A program made the position numbers and the translations under genes. Shown one piece after another: positions 1 through 4,765 of a DNA stretch of 6,564 nucleotides. Location of the stretch: contig JAIFNK010000175.1 in NCBI GenBank assembly GCA_020047775.1, positions 1 to 6,564 of the forward strand. Direction: 5' to 3'. Origin of the DNA: Akkermansia sp. Lineage in GTDB: Bacteria; Verrucomicrobiota; Verrucomicrobiia; Verrucomicrobiales; Akkermansiaceae. Every line of letters begins with the position of its first letter. Position 1 is the stretch's first letter. The notes under the pieces were generated by a model. That model saw nothing but the letters and a program-made list of their open reading frames with translations. It had not been told where the DNA came from and did not search any database.

Positions 1-521
1 GGCAGTTCTTTATGCCTGCCATACATCGCGATCGCGGGAGTCGCTTGGCCCGCGAACCATTCGAGGATTTCCCGTGAAGCGGAGCTCACAACCCAGGCAT
101 CCGCAGGATACTTCTTCACATAACGGGCCACCCGATCAACGTTCATCCCCAGATCCTTGAGGGATTTTTCAGCGAAACCGGCATCCATTCCCGCCTCCAT
201 GAGCTGCGCCAAGAGGCTGGAGTTGTCGATATCCCCACGGCCTTGCTTCTCGTAGAGGAAAATCTTCACACGGATTTTCCGGGTTGTGTCACCTTCCCGG
301 CTCATCTCGATCCGCCGCTGTTTACCCTGCCCATGGGATACGAGCACGCCTTCTTTCTCAAGTTGCGCCAGCGCCGTCCTCACCGTGCCACGCCCTACCT
401 GAAGGTTTTTCATCAGCCAGTTCTCACCGGGCATCCGGTCCGTCCATCTGCCGGCCCGGATCTCTTCCTTCAAGTACTCCGCCAACTGCCCGGTTGCCGA
501 TCGGATGCGCAGATTTCTCAT
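1..521 (-). CDS. GntR-family transcriptional regulator with LacI-like sensor domain, C-terminus off the window
   Basis: Reads on the minus strand from ATG at 521-519 to the window edge, giving 173 residues without a stop. Residues about 8-72 form a GntR-type winged helix-turn-helix: RSATGQLAEYLKEEIRAGRW, then MPGENW (the usual 'lPse' segment), the recognition-helix stretch VGRGTVRTALAQLEKEGVL and a wing around SHGQGKQRRI. After a short linker, residues from about 83 (IRVKIFLYE) onward look like the start of a periplasmic-binding-protein/LacI-type ligand domain, including MEAGMDAGF and PADAWVVSSASREILEWF. Such hybrids are common in Verrucomicrobiota and usually sense a sugar in the cytoplasm. 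The ATG is the first in-frame start after a stop at 566-564; no convincing Shine-Dalgarno precedes it. It is divergent from the methyltransferase gene. The fold is well supported; the ligand and targets are unknown. A decayed copy of its beginning lies at 4275-4379. Confidence 0.88.
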   Translation of the reverse strand, partial: MRNLRIRSATGQLAEYLKEEIRAGRWTDRMPGENWLMKNLQVGRGTVRTALAQLEKEGVLVSHGQGKQRRIEMSREGDTTRKIRVKIFLYEKQGRGDIDNSSLLAQLMEAGMDAGFAEKSLKDLGMNVDRVARYVKKYPADAWVVSSASREILEWFAGQATPAIAMYGRHKEL

Positions 522-645
522 GCGGGAAACATGGATAGATTGGGAGCAGTTGGCAACGGGAAATCATTTAGCCAAAGGGCGGTTCGACTGACGAATTGAT
601 GGTTTCCGAACGTTACAGAACGTTTCATTCCACTGTTTTGCACTT
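415..645. repeat. Intact copy of a duplicated regulator-start/upstream block
   Basis: Covers regulator codons 1-36 (415-521) and about 125 bp upstream. It matches 4275-4505 in the same orientation. By hand alignment about 86 of 107 positions agree in the coding part. The upstream match is strong to about 562, fades, and reappears at the GTTTTGCA block: 119 bp from the regulator start here against 121 bp in the copy, which supports one colinear duplication. Confidence 0.75.
608..624. repeat. Direct repeat GAACGTT, 10-bp period (candidate operator half-sites)
   Basis: GAACGTT occurs at 608-614 and again at 618-624, separated by ACA. AACGTT is itself a palindrome, so the two copies lie on the same helical face in either orientation. 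The repeat sits mid-way in the divergent spacer, where an operator would be expected. The relic copy near 4460-4485 does not keep the pair clearly, so it may not be the site of the neighbouring GntR protein. Confidence 0.3.
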
Positions 646-740
646 TTCACCCGGCTGTTCTTCAGCATTTCTTCCCGGCAGACGAATGATTCCTCCAACC
701 ACAATCCGAAATGTTCATTGCGGGTTCCTCCCCTTGGGAA

Positions 741-745
741 AGGAG
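741..745 (+). promoter_or_regulatory. Ribosome binding site (AGGAG) of the methyltransferase
   Basis: AGGAG ends 10 nt before the ATG at 756. It favours that start over the in-frame ATG at 711, which would place this purine stretch inside the coding region. The site can fold into a small hairpin (CCTT 732-735 with AAGG 740-743, loop GGGA), too weak to claim as a switch. Confidence 0.55.
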
Positions 746-755
746 ACGCAATAGG

Positions 756-1643
756 ATGAGCTTTCTGCCAGCCCTTCAATCACAGCGCCTAATCCTCGAC
801 GGGGCGACCGGCACGGAACTCAACCGCCGCAACGTGGATACCGGGCTGCCGCTCTGGTCCGCGAACGCGCTGTTGAACGACCGTGAATCGGGTATTCTCA
901 GGGATATCCACATGGATTATCTCGAAGCGGGAGCGGACATCATCACCACCAATACGTTCCGCACCCACAGGCGCGCGCTTGCCCGCTGCGGGTACGCCGG
1001 CCGTGCGCTGGAATTGACCAGGCGCGCGGTGGAAGTCGCCCGTGAAGCGATCCATGCCGCAGCATGCGCATCCCCAAAATTCATCGCCGGATCGATCTCC
1101 ACGCTGGAGGATTGTTACATGCCGGAATCGGTTCCAACCGACAGGCAGCTCCACGCGGAACATGGCGAGCGGGTGGATCATCTTCTGCAATCCGGCGTGG
1201 ATTTTTTTCTCGTCGAAACCATCAATTCAATCCGCGAGGCATCAGTGATCGCAAATCTCGCCGCGAGAACCGGACTGCCCGTTGTGGTGAGTTTTGTCTG
1301 CAATCGGGAAGGAAGACTTATTTCCGGCGAAACGCTGACCGCCGCGGCGGACGTTCTGCTGCCTTTGGGAATCTGCGCCATCGGAGTCAACTGCGGCCCC
1401 ACGCCCGATCTGGCCAAGCCGCTTGCCGAGCTTGGATCGGCTTTCGGTAGGGATTTTCCGCTCATCGCCTACGGCAATATCGGTTACGCCGATGAGAAAG
1501 TCGGCTGGATCAATACGGATTCCGAGAGCCCGGAAATCTACCGGCAACATGCGATCCACTGGAACGCAAGGATCATCGGCGGTTGCTGCGGCACGACACC
1601 GGAACATATCCGGAGATTGAGCAGGGACCTGGATGATGGATAA
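756..1643 (+). CDS. Homocysteine S-methyltransferase family protein
   Basis: Complete protein of 295 residues, the usual size for the stand-alone cobalamin-independent family (pfam02574: MmuM, BHMT and the homocysteine-binding domain of MetH). The N-terminus carries the family signature LILDGATGTEL (12-22), followed by DIITTNTFRTH (61-71). Zinc and homocysteine-binding cysteines are in place: Cys213 in IGVNCGPTP, and Cys277 and Cys278 in IIGGCCGTTPEHI. Such enzymes use zinc to activate the homocysteine thiol and take a methyl group from S-methylmethionine, betaine or a similar donor; the donor here cannot be told from sequence. No cobalamin-binding domain is attached, so it is not a full MetH. 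No signal peptide: cytoplasmic. I chose 756 because it has an AGGAG upstream and puts the DGATG motif at the usual distance from the start; ATG 711 would add 15 basic residues. No sugar-related role is evident. No terminator hairpin follows, although a T8 tract lies shortly after the stop. Confidence 0.92.
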   Translation: MSFLPALQSQRLILDGATGTELNRRNVDTGLPLWSANALLNDRESGILRDIHMDYLEAGADIITTNTFRTHRRALARCGYAGRALELTRRAVEVAREAIHAAACASPKFIAGSISTLEDCYMPESVPTDRQLHAEHGERVDHLLQSGVDFFLVETINSIREASVIANLAARTGLPVVVSFVCNREGRLISGETLTAAADVLLPLGICAIGVNCGPTPDLAKPLAELGSAFGRDFPLIAYGNIGYADEKVGWINTDSESPEIYRQHAIHWNARIIGGCCGTTPEHIRRLSRDLDDG

Positions 1644-1799
1644 TTCCCGGAAACCCATCACCTTTTTTTTCACGCCGCCACCCCGATGGCACCCATTGCC
1701 CTCACCTCAGCTGCCCGCCGCAAGGTTCTTCGGCTCGCTGGCAGCCTTGTCTGTGTAATGCCTTGTGAGGCGACCGGCGACAAATACACTCCTACGAAA
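1644..1799. other. Spacer before the DUF1080-BNR_4 gene
   Basis: This 156-bp stretch carries a T tract near 1663-1670 without a GC hairpin, so it is not a good intrinsic terminator. From 1686 it stays open in frame with the downstream gene (38 codons), but that extension would place a poor leader ahead of a clear signal peptide and is treated as non-coding. CTTGTCTGTGTAATG (around 1745-1760) resembles CTTGGCTGTGTTAAAATG near 4454-4471 upstream of the GH105 gene; this may be a shared promoter element or chance. Confidence 0.35.
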
Positions 1800-4274
1800 A
1801 TGAAGAACTATGCCTTAAAAAAACTGATCATCACTGCGGTCACCTCGGCTGTTTGCTGTCACCTCTCGGCCGAAGAGGGCTTTGTGCCGCTGTTCAATGG
1901 GCAGAACCTGGAGGGCTGGCATTCCATGGCGGAAAAAAAGGCGGAAGGTGCCGGAGTGTTTTTCGTCGATCAGGCGGAAAAGGCGATCCGTCCCTACGCC
2001 GGGAAGGAGGCTGACAGCAAGCAGGACATCGACTGCCTGCACACCGCGAACGAATACAGCCACTTCATCCTGAAGCTGGAATACAAGTGGCTGGACAAGC
2101 GCTTCGCACCCCGGACCAAGGAGGATCGCGACGCCGGGGTGCTCTTCCATGTCCACGGCGATCTGGAAGAAATCTGGCCGAACTGCGTCGAGATGCAGAT
2201 GGGCAATTCGGAGGTGGGGAAAACAAAAGACCGCTACACCACCGGCGATCTCTGGGTCATCGGCAAGGACGTCCAGGCGATGAACAACCGTGAAGGCAAG
2301 TTTTACTCAACCAAGGCAGCGCCGGTTCCGGTCGGGAAAGACCTGAAATACGACATGTCCTACGTCACCGTCCAAAACGAAAAGCCGCACGGGGAATGGA
2401 ACGAGATCACCCTGACCGTCCGCGGCGGCGAGGAGGCAATCTTCGAACTGAACGGGAAAGTCGTGAACCGCATCGGGAAAATGACCCACGAGGTGGATGG
2501 CAAACGCGTGCCCCTGCAGAAGGGCCGCATCGGCCTCCAGGCCGAGTATGCAGAACTAATGTACCGCAACATCCGCATCAAGGAGCTGGATCCGGATGCC
2601 GGGGCGAGGGAGTCGGCTCCGCCTGCGGTTTCCTTTCTATCAGATTCGATCATAGACGACAAGGCACTCGTCACGCCGGTGGGGCCCAGATTTGCCGGTG
2701 CGATGAACGGGCTCTCCTATCAGAACGACATCCTCGTCAGTCACAATGGTTGGCAATACACGGCGTGGTATGACACCGTGGGCACCGATCAGAGCGTGTG
2801 GCTCGCGAGGCGGTCCATCCTGGGGCCGACCTCCGGCAAATGGGAGAAGTTCGACTCCGGATCGGATCTTCTGAACGCCGACGAGGACTCGTGGGACACC
2901 CACAACAACATCTCGCTCGGCATTTCAAAAGCGGATGGCACCCTGCACGTGTCGTGGGATCATCATGTCCACGACTTGCGTTACCGGCGCAGCCTGCCCG
3001 GTCTTGTCACCTACGCGGATTCTGACTGGAACGCTTCCCGGATTCTTGCCGAACAAAACTGGCTCACTTCCTCCGGCAGCCCGGTCACGGACCTCACCTA
3101 TCCGATCTTCATTTCCACCCCCGAAGACACGCTGCTTTTCAACTTCCGCACCGCAGGTTCCAGCAATGGCACCAACTGGCTTGCGGCCTGGCAACCGGCC
3201 ACCGAAAACTACGCGCCCCCCATTCTCGTGACCGTGAAGGACGGGATCTACACCGGCTTGTCCAACAAAGGTGGCGATTTCACTTCCAACAGCCGAAACG
3301 CCTATGCCAACGGCTTTGATTTCGGCCCCGATGGCAGGCTGCATTACACCTGGACGTGGCGGGAGAGCGTGGTGCCATCCAATCACGACATCTGTTACGC
3401 CTACAGCCCCGACCGCGGGGTGAAATGGTACAACAATGCGGGCGCGCTCATCGCGGACACCTCGCAGGGCCAGCGCATCCAGCTGGATACGCCCGGCACC
3501 GTGGTTGTGCCTCTCAATTGCCGCCAGCAGCTCATCAACCAACAGAGCCAGTGCGTCGATGACCACGGCCGCGTGCATGTGTTGGTCAGGCATCGTCGCC
3601 AGGAACCCGGTTTTGAATGGGCGCTAGGCGACGAAGCCTTCGAAGACCCGGACACCGGCTACTTCCATTATCACCGTGATCCGGCCACCGGCAACTGGAC
3701 CGGTAGCCGCCTGCCCGTGACTCATCCGGTGGGATCGAGGCCGGATGTGGAAACACTGCCCAACGGGGATATCTACACAGTATTTCGATCAGAAAAGCGT
3801 CTGGTCGTCGCCGCCGCCACGGCTTCCGCCAATTACACGGACTGGACGATTCTCACAACCTACGGGGCGAATTTCGGTAGTGAGCCCCGCCTTGATCACA
3901 CCAGGATACGCAAGTCGGGTGTTCTCTCGGTTTACTTGTCGGAAGATGCCCCGCCCTCGTCAGAACCCGCCGGGGTTCCGCTGCATGTGATCGACTTTGC
4001 CACCGGTCCCCTATTTGAGGCCCATGCCGGCCAGGACCAGCGGGTGAAAGATGAGGATGGCAACGGTTTCAATGAGGTGAAGCTAACAGGATCCGTGGGA
4101 GCGAGCTCCGGAGTGAAGGTCCAGTCGCGGCGATGGCTCCATCAGGGGAAAGTGGTTTCCACCCGAGCGGATCTGACCATCGATTTGCCCGTCGGCTCCC
4201 ACATTCTTACCCACGAGGCCACCTCGGAGGGTGAGCAAGTCTCGACAGACACGGTGGTAGTTACGGTGAGGTAA
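1800..4274 (+). CDS. Secreted DUF1080 + BNR_4 beta-propeller + PKD-like protein, putative polysaccharide lyase
   Basis: 824 residues. Residues 1-24 are a Sec signal peptide (MKNYALKKLIITAVTSAVCC, cleavage likely after HLSA). About 27-263 is a DUF1080 (PF06439, 3-keto-disaccharide hydrolase family) jelly-roll: FVPLFNGQNLEGWH, DAGVLFHVHG, WPNCVEMQMG, EWNEITLTVRGG, GRIGLQAEYAELMYRNIRI. About 276-735 is a BNR_4-type propeller (PF15892): FAGAMNGLSYQNDILVSHNG, WDTHNNISLGI, DGTLHVSWDHHVHDLRYRRS. His368 (THNN) and His389 (DHH) are 21 apart, as I recall for the catalytic histidines of PL24 ulvan lyase. About 740-824 is a PKD-like beta-sandwich with an acidic DEDGNGFNE loop (751-759), ending TDTVVVTVR. 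The start at 1800 is chosen because it opens directly on the signal peptide; no good Shine-Dalgarno is visible, and an in-frame start at 1686 is possible. Likely extracytoplasmic carbohydrate breakdown. Lyase activity is inference; the propeller could instead only bind glycan. Confidence 0.85.
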   Translation: MKNYALKKLIITAVTSAVCCHLSAEEGFVPLFNGQNLEGWHSMAEKKAEGAGVFFVDQAEKAIRPYAGKEADSKQDIDCLHTANEYSHFILKLEYKWLDKRFAPRTKEDRDAGVLFHVHGDLEEIWPNCVEMQMGNSEVGKTKDRYTTGDLWVIGKDVQAMNNREGKFYSTKAAPVPVGKDLKYDMSYVTVQNEKPHGEWNEITLTVRGGEEAIFELNGKVVNRIGKMTHEVDGKRVPLQKGRIGLQAEYAELMYRNIRIKELDPDAGARESAPPAVSFLSDSIIDDKALVTPVGPRFAGAMNGLSYQNDILVSHNGWQYTAWYDTVGTDQSVWLARRSILGPTSGKWEKFDSGSDLLNADEDSWDTHNNISLGISKADGTLHVSWDHHVHDLRYRRSLPGLVTYADSDWNASRILAEQNWLTSSGSPVTDLTYPIFISTPEDTLLFNFRTAGSSNGTNWLAAWQPATENYAPPILVTVKDGIYTGLSNKGGDFTSNSRNAYANGFDFGPDGRLHYTWTWRESVVPSNHDICYAYSPDRGVKWYNNAGALIADTSQGQRIQLDTPGTVVVPLNCRQQLINQQSQCVDDHGRVHVLVRHRRQEPGFEWALGDEAFEDPDTGYFHYHRDPATGNWTGSRLPVTHPVGSRPDVETLPNGDIYTVFRSEKRLVVAAATASANYTDWTILTTYGANFGSEPRLDHTRIRKSGVLSVYLSEDAPPSSEPAGVPLHVIDFATGPLFEAHAGQDQRVKDEDGNGFNEVKLTGSVGASSGVKVQSRRWLHQGKVVSTRADLTIDLPVGSHILTHEATSEGEQVSTDTVVVTVR

Positions 4275-4379
4275 AGCCAGTTCTCGCCGGGCATTCGTCC
4301 GTCCAGCTGCGGCCTAGTCCTTTTCCTCCAAGCAATCCGCCGGCTACCCGGTTGCCGAACGAATGCGTGGATTTCCCAT
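4275..4379 (-). pseudogene. Relic of a GntR-family regulator, 5' end only
   Basis: Read on the minus strand from ATG 4379-4377 this gives MGNPRIRSATG followed by a stop, against MRNLRIRSATGQ in the intact regulator at 521; codon 12 has changed from CAG to TAG. A second TAG replaces the Arg codon (CGG) of the EEIRAG segment, and two single-base deletions shift the frame before the region matching MPGENW. The similarity stops at the equivalent of residue 36, at the base following the stop of the upstream gene, so the rest of the DNA-binding domain and all of the sensor domain are missing. It cannot make a functional protein. It is best explained as the leftover 5' end of a second regulator once divergent from the GH105 gene, or as a segmental copy of the first. 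Both readings fit the sequence. Confidence 0.75.
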
Positions 4380-4440
4380 TGGGAAAACATGGATAAATTG
4401 GGAACAGTTGGCTACGATAAATACTTTTACGAATGGGCTG

Positions 4441-4464
4441 GGCTGTGTGAAGGCTTGGCTGTGT
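4441..4464. repeat. Direct repeat GGCTGTGT, 16-bp period
   Basis: GGCTGTGT at 4441-4448 and 4457-4464, with AAGGCTT between them. The second copy runs into the possible extended -10 element, so the pair could be an activator or repressor site. Short enough that chance is possible. Confidence 0.3.
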
Positions 4465-4470
4465 TAAAAT
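4462..4470 (+). promoter_or_regulatory. Possible extended -10 promoter element
   Basis: TGTTAAAAT matches the TGnTAtAAT extended -10 pattern (hexamer 4465-4470). The DNA 17-18 bp upstream (GCTGTG) is not a good -35. If used, transcription would start near 4477 and leave a leader of roughly 290 nt before the GH105 start. A Verrucomicrobiota promoter consensus was not available to test it. Confidence 0.25.
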
Positions 4471-4647
4471 GTCCGTGAAACCGATTCATCCACCGTTTTG
4501 CATCTCCCATCTCTTGCGCTTCCAATCCCTTCGACGAACTCCTTTCCCGAACTCAAACCATGCGAAACGCCGACAAACACACCATTCCCATGATCTTTGG
4601 GGTCCAATGTCATGCTTTCACACTTCCTTGCGTCCGGATGGTCATGG

Positions 4648-4701
4648 AAGTTAACGGAGTTCTCCACGGTTTTTGGATCGTGGGCAGAAATTCGTTAACT
4701 T
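4648..4701. repeat. Inverted repeat AAGTTAACG / CGTTAACTT upstream of the GH105 gene
   Basis: AAGTTAACG (4648-4656) and its exact reverse complement CGTTAACTT (4693-4701) are separated by 36 bp; the centres are about 45 bp apart. Each arm holds the palindrome GTTAAC, so each could be a dimer site on its own. It lies 65-118 bp ahead of the start codon, a plausible place for an operator. As an RNA hairpin the 36-nt loop makes it weak. Confidence 0.4.
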
Positions 4702-4765
4702 GAGCGTCCTCCCAGTCGTTCCTAAGAAGGAAATTGCAACGTCTTAAATCAACCGCCAGATCTCA

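Larger units (their letters stand above)
522..755. promoter_or_regulatory. Divergent spacer between the GntR regulator and the methyltransferase gene
   Basis: This 234-bp spacer has no credible gene and must hold the start signals for both divergent genes. The part next to the regulator (522-570) and a block around 626-642 (ending GTTTTGCA) recur in the same order and nearly the same spacing beside the regulator relic at 4380-4502, which points to a shared regulatory region. Within the conserved part, TTGG occurs twice, 10 bp apart (541-544 and 551-554). I found no convincing sigma70 -35/-10 pair in either direction. I looked for a SAM-type riboswitch ahead of the methyltransferase and saw none of the expected conserved elements. 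The boundaries of any operator are inference. Confidence 0.5.
4275..4505. repeat. Degenerate copy of the regulator-start/upstream block
   Basis: Counterpart of 415-645. Shared runs include AGCCAGTTCTC at the left end, CCCGGTTGCCGA, ACATGGATA, ATTGGGA, CAGTTGGC and, further out, CCGTTTTGCA. The left end lies directly against the stop codon of the DUF1080-BNR_4 gene. The middle part (about 4430-4485) is poorly conserved. Confidence 0.72.
4380..4765. other. Non-coding gap upstream of the DUF4861-GH105 gene
   Basis: Holds, in order: the decayed regulator upstream region (to about 4505), two GGCTGTGT repeats, a possible extended -10 (4462-4470), unassigned DNA, and an inverted repeat (4648-4701). 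Short open frames exist, for instance ATG 4560 to TGA 4703 (47 codons, MRNADKHTIPMIF...), but none has a Shine-Dalgarno or a recognisable family. I see no tRNA, no known riboswitch and no terminator hairpin for the upstream gene. Confidence 0.5.

Noticed and set aside
243..599. Plus-strand open frames of 118 and 84 codons over the regulator
   Set aside because: They are antisense to a well-supported GntR domain, show no family motif, and reflect GC-rich codon structure.
560..755. SAM or SAH riboswitch ahead of the methyltransferase
   Set aside because: No conserved core sequence or multi-stem junction could be traced; only a 4-bp hairpin at the ribosome binding site.
789..1190. Minus-strand open frame across the methyltransferase
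   Set aside because: Shadow of a gene with intact DGATG and GGCC motifs.
1650..1672. Intrinsic terminator at the T8 tract
   Set aside because: No GC-rich stem immediately precedes the T run.
1686..1799. Start of the DUF1080-BNR_4 gene at ATG 1686
   Set aside because: Adds 38 residues ahead of a clean signal peptide that begins exactly at ATG 1800; no Shine-Dalgarno at 1686.
2925..3593. 222-codon minus-strand open frame inside the BNR_4 region
   Set aside because: Long, but antisense to conserved propeller motifs; composition is His/Val/Gly-rich without domain features.
4464..4667. 67-codon minus-strand open frame in the gap
   Set aside because: No recognisable family or ribosome binding site; the frame overlaps decayed duplicate DNA at its end.
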